A DNA stretch of 64,000 nucleotides. Source: Diphasiastrum complanatum (taxonomy: Eukaryota > Streptophyta > Lycopodiopsida > Lycopodiales > Lycopodiaceae). The notes beneath the pieces were generated by a model, which did no database searches, was not told the origin of the DNA, and saw nothing but the letters and a program-made list of their open reading frames with translations. Made by a program: the position numbers and the translations under genes. Location: the NCBI GenBank assembly GCA_029204225.1, contig CM055104.1, positions 53,557,165 through 53,621,164 on the forward strand, read 5' to 3'. Shown piece by piece: positions 1 through 11,470 of the stretch; the first letter of the stretch is position 1, and the number at the start of each line of letters is the position of its first letter.

Positions 1-249
1 AGTGGCTCAAGCGGTTTGTCTACGAGCCTTGGCCTCTTCCGTATAGTGAAATCCACTTTTGTATTTTTCTCACTATTAAGAATGCAAAACTTATTTACCT
101 TCTCCCCGAAGGACTCACTCATTCTCATGATCGCTCCTTTTCCTTGAGAAACCTCCCCAACAAATAGAAGGATCGCTATGAGCAAGGAACTCCGTGATGT
201 AAACCATGGAATCTTGCACTAGTCATCCTTCCGCCATGCTACCCTCATG
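1..249. other. Unassigned flank left of gypsy-1 3' LTR
   Basis: No gene is recognised on either strand. The similarity between the two gypsy-1 LTRs stops at about base 250, so this stretch is either foreign sequence joined to a truncated LTR or an LTR part that has diverged beyond recognition. A minus-strand frame is partly open but matches no family I know. Confidence 0.3.
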
Positions 250-485
250 TCACAAAAAAATTGTACAATTGATAATTCATTGTGACAATTTGAATCTAGT
301 CGCTTCGTATCCAAGTGTTGTTTCATTTCAAGAGGTCATGACTTTAAGTAAAAGGTAGGTCCTTAACAATTATGCTTGAAAATATGGTGTAGGCCTCTTC
401 AAAATATATAGTTGTCTAGCACATATCCTCATTCCTAAGTATAATTTGTCATTTTTGATTAAGCATACAAATATGCGGTATCACA
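250..485 (-). repeat. Truncated 3' LTR of gypsy-1
   Basis: This 236-bp stretch is a direct, imperfect copy of about 7423-7659. Shared landmarks are TCGCTTCGTATCCAAGTG and GACTTTAAGTAAAAGGTAGG. On the minus strand it begins TGTGATACC directly after a polypurine tract, as a 3' LTR should. The 5' LTR is about 1.2 kb, so only the U3 start is kept here. The copies differ at many positions, so the insertion is not recent. Confidence 0.8.
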
Positions 486-497
486 TATCTCCTCCTT
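486..497 (-). promoter_or_regulatory. Polypurine tract of gypsy-1
   Basis: The minus strand reads AAGGAGGAGATA immediately before the TG that opens the 3' LTR. This is the expected plus-strand DNA priming site for reverse transcription and fixes the element's orientation and its 3' internal end. Confidence 0.75.
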
Positions 498-1681
498 AAA
501 TGTGAAACGTCCTCGTGGACAAATATTCTTTGTTTTGAGATTTATACATTTCTCGGGAAAGAATAATTTCATGTCGAGGATTTTCGTTAGGTCATATGTA
601 GAGATATTTCTTCATTCGTTGCATGGAAAACGGTCATTTGATATTTCAGAATCAAATATTGATTCAAAATATATTTCGGCGACATAAAATAAGCATCATC
701 ACATATGAAACTCAACATCAAATAATCTACAACACAATATAGAAGAAAAACTTCATGTATTAAGCTCTTCATGTAGTTATTCTGCCATCTCTAAGTCCCT
801 TTGACACTCGAGCAACAATACATCTTCTTTTGCTCTGGTGTAACTCCCGATAGGTAAGTTGATGTAAGGCGACAATCTCACAGGAAGTAAAGAGCCATCG
901 AACGATTCTTGTACTAACCGAAAATCTTCTTCAAATCTTCTTCATAATCTTTACTGAATACAAACTGTTCGAATAAAGTGGAGGAGAACTGAATATATTT
1001 ACACTTGACAAATAAACTTTGAACAGAAAATAAAACTTTGACTGCAAATGTGCCAAACGGGCAAAAATTATATGTACAAAATGTTCTATATTTGCAAGAT
1101 TTAAATCTGTCTTGTAAATTATGTTTTATCTTCACAAAATAACTGAAAATATTCCTCTCCCAATCGGTGTAGATACTATACAGCTCCGGATATGCCATGT
1201 TAATATCCAACAGCAGACCTACATCATCAAATTCTGTGATATTTGCTCGGCCTTCTGGTGAATACAACTCGAACTATGCATGCTTCCTCCAAAGCTTTTG
1301 CTTCGAGTCGTTATGCCGCAAAAATTGGTACTCCTTGATTTGGATGTACTCCAGCGCAGACAAAAAGGTTGACCCTATGTACAATTCAACTAATCCAAAG
1401 GCTATAACTTTGAACTTACCCTGGATTATGGCCCAGCATAGAGATTTTTTCTACTATATGCTTAACTACTCCGACAACTAAAGGAAGTCTTCTTTGCTCC
1501 ATTCTGATTGCCAGTCGTCGAATGCCATGCCTATTAACCCTGGTAGCATCAAATAATTTATATGCCACTTTAACTCCACATTGAAATGGCATGGACTCCA
1601 TTTCCAAAATCTTTCAAAAAAAACTTGAAATCGTTTAGCTCATACCTTCGACTGATTTCTCTTCTGTTGCTTTGGATTAGG
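498..1681 (-). other. Gypsy-1 3' internal region without recognisable gene
   Basis: This internal region lies between the coiled-coil fragments and the polypurine tract. Short minus-strand frames at 914-1267 and 1416-1607 resemble no integrase, envelope or other family I recognise. Splice-like signals occur (for example AAGGTATGAG on the minus strand near 1645), so these could be exons of a captured host gene, but that is inference. Confidence 0.3.
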
Positions 1682-2246
1682 CTATGCTTCTACTTTCTTT
1701 TGTAGACCAAAAATTTTTACACACGCCTCAGCATACTCCAGGTGATCTGCTACCCTTGTACATGTTCGGGCTGCTTGGAGCTGCTTAGTCAATTCTTCGA
1801 TCTTCTCTAGGGCCTGCGAATACTCTTCGTGTGCATCTGGCCCAAAGCAAGTAGTCGTTTTGGCTGACAACTCCTTTAGCTTAGCAATTCCTCCTTGACA
1901 AGTGCTTTGTCGTTTTCAAGCAGAATAAGATACTCGACTCGAAAATTCTTTAGCATTTGATCTTGAAGAGACTACAGCTTTGGAGAACATATCTAGGTTA
2001 CACCAGAGCTACTGTGTCGTTGCAAGGTAGTTTCAGCCTTTATCGCTTTAAGCCTTCATCATGAAGTTTGGTCTGCAGAGACGTTTTTTCTGCCCTGACC
2101 TTATTAAGTTCGGTTGCCAACAAATCAAAATGCTTCTGCAATTCTGCAGATTTGGCTTGGAGCGCCTTATTATCATCCTCAAAAATTTGGACTTCCTCGT
2201 TCTTCTGGAGCAGTCGGCCCAGTGAGCGATTTCGCTCATTCAAAAG
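1682..2246 (-). pseudogene. Coiled-coil coding fragments replacing integrase in gypsy-1
   Basis: Two minus-strand open stretches, 2243-2040 (67 codons) and 1870-1682 (62 codons), encode charged, heptad-like sequence such as LQAKSAELQKHFDLLATEL and ALEKIEELTKQLQAA. This is typical of a coiled coil and unlike any gypsy pol domain. The first stretch begins within a few bases of the point where RNase H stops (the VKKF motif at about 2250). No integrase zinc finger or D,D-35-E core follows. The simplest reading is a captured host gene fragment, perhaps two exons with an intron between 2040 and 1870, or a lineage-specific extra ORF. The function is unknown. Confidence 0.45.
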
Positions 2247-3761
2247 TCAGAATTTCTTTACAATAGAAATCATTCCAAGTTCTTCCCTTTCTATTGTCGA
2301 ATGATTTTTCTTCGAGGAGCTAAGCTAGCGACTTGCATAGTATATTGGATGGTCTTTCTTCTATTTGTCCTTCTAGCTCAGACAAAGACCAATAGCAAAT
2401 GCTAACACATCAACATAACAATGAAATAGTTTTGTCCAGTTAGGTTGTCTCAGAATTGGAACATTAATCAATCTATGCTTCAATTATTCGAATGCTCTCT
2501 ATTGTGCTGCCGTCCAAATATAAGCAACTTGTTTCTTAAGTAACTGCGTTAAAATAGCAACAATATAGGCATGATTCTGGATAAATCTTTGATAATAACC
2601 CACATGTCCTAGGAAACCCCTTAGTTCATGTAGATTCTTTGGTATCAACAGATTCTTGATAACTTTGGCTTTACCTTTGTCGACTTCAATACCTCTGCTG
2701 GATATTCTATGACCCAGAAAAAGTATACCTTCTCTCATACCGAAAAAACAACTATCTCGACACCTTTGCAATGTAAGCTTCAGTTTTTGTTTATGAGTCT
2801 TAATATTATTGTAAACACATAAATCATCAATGAAAATTTTGAGAAATGTTCTTAGAAAAGCAGCAAAAATCAACATCATAATTCTCTGAAAAGTAGCTGG
2901 TCGTTACAAAGACTGAAGGGCATTTTATTGTAGGCATAAGTGCCCCAATCAGTAGTAAAAGTAGTTTTGGTCGATCCTCCTTCCTTACTCCAATCTGACT
3001 TGATTATAACCAGAGAAGCCATAACAGAAACTGTAACGTTCTTGTGCACCGAATTGGTCTAAAATAGATTATGTGAAAGGTAATGGATGCTGATCTTTTT
3101 TTGTAATAGCATTCAGCTTTCGGAAATCCTAGCAAATCCGAATCTTGCTAGACTTCTTCTTTGGAACTACAACAATAGGTGATACCCATTCACTACTTAA
3201 GATGAGATAGATAATATATGCCTTAAGATGCTTGTTGAGTTTATCCTTTACCATTAAAGAGTACTTTGGATTAAAACAATACTATCTCTCTCGAACAGGA
3301 ACTACGTCTTCTTTAAGATCAATGCGGTGCTCACCAAATTCCAGAGATATTCCTTTCAAATCATCGAGCGGCCAAGCAAATACATCTTGGTACTCTTTCA
3401 GTAGTTCAGTAAATTCTGCTAATCCAGTCTCTCCAAGGGACTTCAAAACATGCACATATTTTCTAGGTGCAAGTTCAATTAGCTTTGTAGAATCAAATAG
3501 AATTATACCTTCTGTCGTACTGGCCTGGATATGGCCATGAATCTTACGTATAGTTGACTTCATAGATTTATTCTTGTTGTCAGCATGATTTTTATCACCA
3601 AATTCTTGTTCGGATTCTTCTAATTTGTCATCTGTATCCTCATCATCGGCACCAAAATTTTTCAGAGTTCTGGTCTGCCGCTTTTGATTCACGCAAATCA
3701 GTATCTGCAGTGCAAACTTTGAAGAATTCTTCTTCATCCTCCGATGAATCATTATTCTCAT
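2247..3761 (-). pseudogene. pol: Gypsy-1 reverse transcriptase and RNase H (decayed)
   Basis: The minus-strand pol region is broken by several frameshifts and stops. In order: an RT N-terminus (LLKEYQDVFAWPLDDL, then EHRIDLKEDVVPVRER, about 3400-3290); the VVPKKK / IRICxDFRKLN segment near 3150; the fingers-palm part FQRIMMLIFAAFLR; the catalytic box FIDDLCVY near 2830; RGFLGHVGYYQRFI near 2600; then RNase H with ILRQPNWTK and PIYYASR near 2300-2330. It reverse-transcribes element RNA into cDNA. The RNase H stops at VKKF near 2250 and no integrase follows. The PBS type and gag organisation suggest the Athila/Tat side of Ty3/gypsy, but the clade is inferred. Confidence 0.85.
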
Positions 3762-3850
3762 AACATTTGAAATAGTTTACATCAATATTGATGCCTTAGA
3801 GAATATATTAAGATCATATGAAGAATCTTCTGAAGTGAAACTGGTGTCAC

Positions 3851-4361
3851 TCACCGGAGTCTCACCTTTATATTTATCATGGTTCCAAGTGATAATATGT
3901 TCTTCTGGTTTGCCATGATTACTTTTCTCACCAGTCGAAATATTAGTTCTCTAGACTTCCAGTGTACACTTGCATTAGTTTGATAAAGCCAAGGTAATCC
4001 GATTAAAATGGAATATGATGACAAACCAAGTGGTTTGATAACAATAAAATTCATCAAAATACTTGGCTTGTATATACACTGTTACGTCATTTAATTCACC
4101 AACAGACTTTCTTTGTGTCGAATCGGCCAATTTGATATTTCTTTGGGTTGGTTAAATATTCGTCAACCCCAAGGTACAAGCAATGTCTTCAATTATTATA
4201 TTGACACTTGAACCTGAATCAATCGGCACTTTCTCATTTAAACATCCAGCAATCGTAACATTGGTTTCTGGCACACCAAGATCTCCCAGATCAATGGACA
4301 ATATACCAATATTTGGCAAGGAAATTGGTTTCTTCTTCTTAGGAGCAGAAAGACTTTTCAA
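3851..4361 (-). pseudogene. Gypsy-1 aspartic protease (decayed)
   Basis: A minus-strand protease region lies between gag and RT. The active-site motif VPIDSGSSVNIII (D-S-G) lies at about 4185-4225, and the downstream strand SYSILIGLPWLYQTN at about 3965-4010 corresponds to the usual ILLGRPWL box. The two parts sit in different open stretches (4152-4361 and 3851-4057), so the frame is broken between them. The enzyme would cleave the Gag-Pol polyprotein inside the particle. Confidence 0.8.
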
Positions 4362-4364
4362 CTG

Positions 4365-6364
4365 CTAACGATAGTGATTATTGTCAACCAATAATTGCTC
4401 TAAAGTAATGTTAGGACAAAGTGAACCAATATCAGTGACAATATCATAGTCTGTCGTCTTCGCTTTTGAGATAGGCTTGTCGATAATAGCCTCCGAAAGT
4501 TTTGTCTTCATGATTTCCATGTCCCCTTCCTCAAAGGTAACTTTCTTCTCTGCAACAACTATTTGTATCTCAGAATTAATAATTTCTTTTGCTTCTACAA
4601 AAATATCCTTTGAAAATAACTTAGTTGCATCACGATCATAATTAGGATCAGCTTCAAGATATTCTTTTGTTATTGCTTTGGTCGAAGATTTCTGTTTCGA
4701 GGACTTCCTTCGTTCCTTTGAAGGTACTTTCGTGTCGGGTTTCGAGGAGCTTTTTCTTCTCGTAGTCACTTTAAATAATTTCTCGACATCACCAGACCAA
4801 GATTGGTCAACTGGCTTTAACTGTTTAGGTTCAATGACATCAACCTTCTGCACAACAACATCATCCGAAGATTTTAGTTTCGTATCAACAGTAGCAGTAG
4901 CAGTAGCAATATACTGGTACTTTGGATGCAGCTTTAATGGTTGTGGACAGTCCGGATACTTGTGGCCTGGCTCCTTATAGTTTGAATAGAAAGGGATAAA
5001 TCAGATCGGTTTTTGCGGGTACGAACAGTCCGACGAAAAGTGTCTAGGTTCAACACAATTGTAACAGTTTTTCAAAACTGATTTATTCATACTAGAAGGG
5101 CCAAAAAATTCTGGCGAGTTGTGTCTCTTTGGTGCAAACTTTGGTTTGCCTTGTTGGAATGGTGCTATAGTACCTTGAACATAATTGGCAGTTGCATCAT
5201 CTTGATATATAAAAAGACTTCCTGAGAAGGATCTTCGACATATTTCACCTTCACATATCTACCCTCTTCTTTAGAATGTCTAGATGTACCGCACTTCGTA
5301 CACCAAAGTGCTAAATTCAAAGAAGAAGCTTTTGGTCTCTTGTCTACAACTTCTGAAATCTGAACTTTCAGATCGTTAAATTTCTTGTTAAGGTCAGCCA
5401 TGTTACTTTTCCAAATGTTTTCAACTTTAGAAGTTGACGACTTATTCTCATGATTTTTACCATCTTCTTTTCATTTAGACGTTCGTTTCTTCGATTGGAA
5501 TCATCGGTTTCTATGTCTGATGAGTCACTAGAATCAGAATCACAACTGGAAAACTTAAACGAGATTCAGATTTAGATTCATCTTCACTGTCACTAGAGTC
5601 ATGCTTAGATTTTTGAATACGTCTGGTAGAACATCTTTTACGGGCTAACTTGGAAGTCTCATAATTCTCAGCACTCACTATGACTACTGTTAAAGAAGTC
5701 ATATCTCATTGTCTACAGTATCAGTCAATTTTCAATGGTAAACCTGCCAAAACCACTCGATCTGCATTGTGACAGGGTACACGCCCGTTAGTTTTCCAAT
5801 CAGATTCTTTACTTTTCGTGTATACCTTCGAAGCGATTCTTTTTTTTTCTTCTAGACATTATTAAGTCATCCAAGGATTCTAGACGAATAACGAATTTCT
5901 CTGAATTGGTTTAAAAATGCATCTATCAGTAGTACCCAGGTGGTGACATGTCTTGGTTCAACTTGACTATACCATATGCGTGCTTGCTTTCTTAGAAGAC
6001 CTGGAAAAATTTGCAACTTCTCTGCATCAACACCTTGGTTATTCGAGTTAGAAATTGACTCAAACTGTGAAACGTAATTGTCAGCATGATCTGAAGATGT
6101 TCCTTTAAAATAATCATATTTGATCTTCGAGATTGAATTAGAGCAAGGAGCCGGGGCTTCCATAATCGGCTCTGGAACTGGATTAGCAAATTCAAAATCT
6201 AGTTCAGCTATAGTAGAAGCTTCAGGAAGAGAATTTTCCAGTAGGTTTTCAGGATTAACATTCAAGAAGGGTGATTCTCCTCTTTGCAAAGATTCTTGAA
6301 TTCTTTTGAAAAAAAATTCTAGAAGTTTCCGATATCTTTCTAGTCGAGCAGCTCTATCTGACAT
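4365..6364 (-). pseudogene. gag: Gypsy-1 gag (decayed)
   Basis: The capsid gene starts at the ATG at 6364, 51 bases inside the primer-binding site. The first open stretch (5867-6364, 165 codons) carries the Retrotrans_gag core, recognisable from FPGLLRKQARIWYSQV and the helix before it. Downstream the frame is interrupted. The stretch at 5165-5401 has a WCTKCGTSRHSKEEG segment that looks like a degraded zinc knuckle, and 4365-4853 encodes a Lys/Ser-rich, disordered linker. It would form the virus-like particle shell in the cytoplasm. Several stops and frameshifts make it non-functional. Confidence 0.8.
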
Positions 6365-6414
6365 GTATTAGGGATGGAGATAGAAATGTCAGTTTGCATC
6401 AACTTGTTTGGTTA

Positions 6415-6432
6415 TCCCCGGCAACGGCGCCA
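6415..6432 (-). promoter_or_regulatory. Gypsy-1 primer-binding site
   Basis: The minus strand reads TGGCGCCGTTGCCGGGGA, the PBS commonly seen in plant Athila/Tat-type gypsy elements. It follows the 5' LTR end by a few bases and precedes gag, so it anchors the 5' end of the internal region. Confidence 0.9.
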
Positions 6433-6436
6433 AAAA

Positions 6437-7268
6437 TTGGTATATTTGGCAATATACCAACACGAAATTGCTATATTTATGTAGTATTTAGATCGTTCCC
6501 CAAGGATATAGCTCTTAAAAGATGTCAAGTTGATATTTTATTTACTTATTTTGAATGAAATTGGTCTAAATGAGAATTTGGTTGTCATCAGACATTTTGT
6601 AAGCAGCCAATACACTTTTAGAAAAGGTGTGTAGAGAAATGAGTGCTAAACAATAGTCTTCCGTTATCAAACTGAATGTAAAGCATTCTGCAAATGAAAT
6701 GTTATGAGAGTAGCTTGAAGGAATTACACTTTGATGGATTAAGTTGTCAGCAAGGATCTGTTCAGGCATGTACGAACAGACAAAATGTTAATCTTATTCA
6801 TGAACCAATGTGTTCTAGGTAGAAGTCCTCAACAGCTAAAGTCCAATTATGGTTAAAGAACTCAAGTGATTCACGAATATGTTAGAAACATTTATCTTTG
6901 TTACTAATATGAATATAGATCAATAATGCAGTTCCTCAGTCAAGGACTATCATTTGACAACATACATACTTTTCTATCAGCAACTATGGAAAACTGCACC
7001 AAGGGTATGTTTACTCGAATGCCGAACACAAAGTATTCACTCATACGAGCAAAGCTATTTTAAGACAGTTCTTTAGATCAACTTTATGGATACACAGCAA
7101 ACAACTGTAATGAAGGAAAGTACTTTCTGACCAAAGAATGATTGAAGTTCTGTGTACGAGATTGCTAGTAGACTCAAAATCACTCACACTCAGCAGTGCA
7201 GAGAATAGAAATTAGAAATAATAACCTTCGTCACTCTATTCATTTCTCCAATCTCAAACATACAATAA

Positions 7269-7299
<31 letters not shown>

Positions 7300-7659
7300 T
7301 CTCTCTCGGTAATGTGAGAATGAAGAGTGTCTAGGTTTATAATCTACGGAACAAACAAACACACCTCTAGGAATTCCTGGTGCATCGCTCCATTTACAAA
7401 TTTTAATTATCACATAAGTTACAAGTACAAATAAATTGTACATTTGATGATTCATTGTGACGATTTGAAATCAGTCGCTTCGTATCCAAGTGTCGTTTCA
7501 TTTCAGGTGGTCATGACTTTAAGTAAAAGGTAGGTCCTTAACAATTATACTTGAAAAATGGTGTAGGCCTCTTCAAAGTATATAGTTGTCCCGCACATAT
7601 ACTCATTCCTAAGTATAAATTGTCATTGTTAATTAAGTATACAAATATGTGATATTACA
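6437..7659 (-). repeat. 5' LTR of gypsy-1
   Basis: On the minus strand the LTR opens with TGTAATATC at 7659 and runs about 1.22 kb to the PBS; the exact 3' end is uncertain by a few bases. Its first 237 bp match the truncated 3' LTR at 250-485. It contains a (CT)n microsatellite at 7270-7307. Its outer edge directly abuts CACTA transposase coding sequence, so the element inserted into, or was joined to, that gene. Confidence 0.8.
7270..7307. repeat. (CT)n microsatellite
   Basis: An almost uninterrupted CT dinucleotide run, broken once by CA, lies inside the gypsy-1 5' LTR. On the element's sense strand it is (GA)n. Confidence 0.95.
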
Positions 7660-7664
7660 CCTCA

Positions 7665-10290
7665 GGCCTTTCTCTTTGTCTTACGAAGCTTTTCAATGTT
7701 TTCATGAATCGTTCCAAGAAAAATATCCAGCGACTATGGATAGTGCCCGAATTAAAATAAATAAATCAATGTTAGTGAGAGAACATGAGAATTACCACAA
7801 TAACAATAGTCTAGCATGAACTAAGAATAGGTAATTGACGCAAGTATATGATGTACCTGCGATGCCCTTCTCATCTACCAAATGCACAATGAGATGCATT
7901 TGAATGGTGAGAATGGATGTGGGAAAGTGCTTCTCGATCAAACACGTTGCCTCGATGGAGCTTTGTCTTGCCGCCTCAATAAATGCCAGCGGTATCTCTT
8001 TGGATGAAATGTATCTTCATATGAAAGAGAAACAACAATGACATACATGTTAGTAAGATCATCATCTTGAATCACCCCAAGAAAAAATGATGTGAATCGC
8101 ATGCGCATTCACCGTACCTCACCAAACCACTATTTTTGTAGATTGCACTCCTTAACTCCTCTGTCAAGAACCCTCTCAACACCAAGGGAAGCACAAACAG
8201 CATGCACAAAAATAATTTGGTCATCTAGATACATATATGCGCAATGAGATCATCTTGAAATCACAAGACATGCTATAAAATGTAATCGACAATGTTGAGG
8301 TGGAAGAAATGTCAAAAAACATGCCACGCCAACCTGTAAAAACTTATGCCAGTCATGAGACTTTAGTCCACTTAGCTTGTTGTCTCTCACCCTTTAGGCA
8401 TCGTATGTGTCCTGTTGGAGTTCAAAAAGAGGCTATTGCCCTCTTTACAATCGTCTCTCCTCGAGAAGATCCACGGGGCCTTTGGTAGGACAATCGAAGT
8501 CCCCACCATTTGTGGCCATAAATCAGCCATCATTGCCACTTCTTTTAAATTATCTCGTGCGTCTTTTTTATCTTTCGACCTAGTCAAGTGCTCCCAAATC
8601 ATGCTCCCGACATTCTTGAATCAGATCCAAAAGATGGATTATCAACAATTCCCCCCAATATGGGAGTTCATGACGTATTGATAACCAATTCATGCCAGGA
8701 GGGAGTTGCCCTAGATCTTGATTGGATCTCCAAATCCGAAACCAATCACTTGCCTACAATATTAACAAACAAGCACACACATTTAATGCAGATTATGTAT
8801 CGCTAAAAGAAATATAAAGAGAGTAATTATAAAATAAATAAATGACATGTACCATTAATTAGCCCAAATATGTATCGTAGCTTCATGGAATGAGGGCGTT
8901 GACCAACAAGTCCATCATGCATAGGGTGATCGAGTGGACGGTATCGAGTGTGTGTGGCCCTCATAAACCATCTTTTGCAAATGTTGTGAGTGACGTGCTT
9001 GCAAATACTGGCCACAAATGGGGCACGCATTGTAACTACTAGTTTAGAGCCCTACATTGAGACAAAACAACCTAGTTAATCGTGGGTCAAATGTTTGAAT
9101 TGAGAGTAATTTTGTGGATGCACATAAAATTTAATATAATAGCATAGATCGAACCAATAGCAAGGACATTTCACCTGAATATTCCCCATATTCAAGAAAG
9201 TCGTGCATCGTCCACATCAAGATGCCCTTTACCACAAAATCTCTTTGACAATGTCTTAGTGGTCTTGATATATCGCTCACTTGAACTCCTTGCCATAGAA
9301 TCTTTAGCTCATCTATCAAGGGAGCCATATACACGTCCATATTTTTTACCTTGTATTTTTCCAGGATAAGAAAGGCGAGCATTAGGTGCCCCTTCTTTAT
9401 AATTTGCCAAGATGTTGTAGTTTACAAGGACAACCAACCAAGTGGACCATGATGTGGAGTGCAAACCGAATGGATTCACACCATCCATGGCCAACCCCAA
9501 ATGCAAATGTGAGGCTCATCCCTAAACTCATGCCAGGTAGCATCCACGTGCTTCCCTGTTGGAGAATCGATATGGATTCTCATAGTATCGTCTGATGAAC
9601 GATTGCTCGAATGCCATGTCATTAGTTCCACGATGGAATTACACTTAAACATGTGGCGTATCCTAGGTATGATGGAAAAATGTCATACCACCTTGATGGG
9701 TATGGTCGCTCCTTGTATATCTTGCTTGTAGGGGTGTTCCCCACAACATGGACATGTGCTTGCCTCTGGCAAACTCATCTCGATATAAGATGCAATCATT
9801 AGGACATGCATGAATACTCTTGTAATCCATGCCAACCACGGATAGCATTTTCTTGGCTTCTTGTCGAGACGTCGCCATTGTGTTATTTGGGAGCAACATT
9901 TTCTTGAGCAAACTGTGACAAAACATATGTTTATATAATTAGTGATATATAGTTTGTCACAACGCATGAATTAAAAATAAAATGAGATTAGAGCAATTTG
10001 TCTATAACACACATGAAGCTAGCAAGCTTACTCAAACAACTTCACACTCGCATCTGACCACCCGTGCTTAGTTTGCAAGTTCAAAAGTAACAAACAAACT
10101 CACAACTTTGATATTTGTGCACCCTCGTACAAAGGAGTAGATGCCAAGCCACGCATCATCTCTTCTTCCCTTGTCAATGTGGCCTTGGGTGGATTTTTGA
10201 AGAATGCCTCCTTGTTTGTTGTGAATCCATTGAGGATGCGAAGGGGGGATCCAATAAGCAAGTAGTAGAAAAAAACAAATCAAAGGTGAA
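7665..10290 (-). pseudogene. CACTA (En/Spm) transposase fragment, left copy
   Basis: Minus-strand pieces of the Tnp2-type transposase (Transposase_21 / DUF4218) follow family order. They are LASTPLYEGAQISKL near 10130; KHGWSDASVKLF near 10050; a cysteine segment IHACPNDCILYRDEFA near 9790; DGVNPFG near 9470; YMAPLIDELKILWQG near 9310; ILMWTMHDFLEYGEYSG near 9190; KAPWIFSRRDD near 8470; KSHDWHKFLQ near 8350; CLIEKHFPTSILTIQMHLIV near 7920; and RWIFFLERFMKTLKSF near 7710. Frames change repeatedly and introns cannot be separated from decay. The C-terminus is cut by the gypsy-1 LTR at 7659. The enzyme moved CACTA DNA transposons in the nucleus. No terminal inverted repeats were found. Confidence 0.85.
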
Positions 10291-10299
10291 TTTCTTTTA

Positions 10300-11470
10300 G
10301 TAGAAAAGGCTTGGTCATTTTATAGGTGAATGTTTTAAGAGGAAGATGACTTTAACAAAAGGGCGGTAGCCAAGGTAACTTTACATTTGATAAGGTTGAT
10401 GGGAGTTCCCTTATGATATCTTCAAATATTATGTGTTATCTAATGGATCATGGGATTCAAGGTGGACAGGTAGGTGCTTCTGCTAGTTCTCACATGACTA
10501 GTCACCATTAGGAGAAAAACATAATATTAAGAAACATAGTAGGATTTATAAGCTAGAAGCTTCTATTTATAAGCGTGGAGAAGTTAAGAATGTTATGCAA
10601 ATTGTGTCTTTGATTGAGTTGTGGCACAAGAGATTGGGACATCCAATTTAGATGCATACATTTTTTGGTCAATTATAATCTAACCGGTCTACCTCTTGAT
10701 TTTTTTACAATATACAACACATGTTTACTACAAAACAATATACAACACATTTGATACATTGATTATTTATGACAATAGTAGGCATACCTAGATATACTTA
10801 CTTAAGAGCATGGAACAAGTGAAGGAGACATTCTTTAAGTTTAAATCTATGATGGAGAACCAAATCAACATCAAGATCAAAATATTGAGATTAAGCAATA
10901 TGAGTAGATTCCTAAAGACTCTATCAAAATTTGTGACAACACATGGTATTCAAAGTAAAATTTCTTATCCAAAGACTCCTCAACAAAATGAAATGGACAA
11001 GAGATAAAATAGAAGTTTTCGAGTGTTCTAACGCTCCCACTTTAGGTGGATGAGACAATCAATTACACTTAACTTCATTTCAAATAGGCCACCATTTGCT
11101 CCACTTGATGGTAAGTTATCTTATGCAATTCTTTAAGGTAAACACCTCAAAGTGTTTTCATGCAAAAAGTTTGTTTGCCTTAAAAAAAGAACACTTGTAT
11201 GGGCTCAAGCAAGCCCCAAGATATTTGAATGCTCGATTCGAAATTTCTAGCTTGGGCTTTAGTTCATTGTGAGAGAGCATAATGCATTTTCTTAACATCA
11301 CATTTATGATTGATGAATTTAACATCAAACTTCTATAATATATGTTGATGACACTGTTCAAGAAAGATAGTCATGGAGAAATTGTAAAGATCAAGCTAGC
11401 ACTTAGCCAAGTGTTTAAAATAAAGCTTGGTTTAAGAGATAGTAAGCGAGGTATAAGAGATAGAGAAGCA
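10300..11470 (+). pseudogene. Copia-D pol fragment, left copy
   Basis: A strongly decayed Ty1/copia internal region on the plus strand. In order: a GAG-pre-integrase piece (ELWHKRLGHP-like, near 10620-10650); an integrase core piece (KETFFKFKSMMENQINIKIK, about 10820-10885); an integrase tail HGIQSKISYPKTPQQNEMDKR (10945-11007); and RT pieces including EHLYGLKQAPRYLNARFEI near 11190 and a degraded YVDD region near 11340. Stops and frameshifts are frequent and no LTR was found, so this is an old remnant. It lies between the CACTA fragment and the ARD gene and is transcribed opposite to both. Confidence 0.75.

Noticed and set aside
7240-7455. Arg-Glu repeat protein
   Set aside because: It is only the translation of the (CT)n microsatellite within the gypsy-1 LTR.
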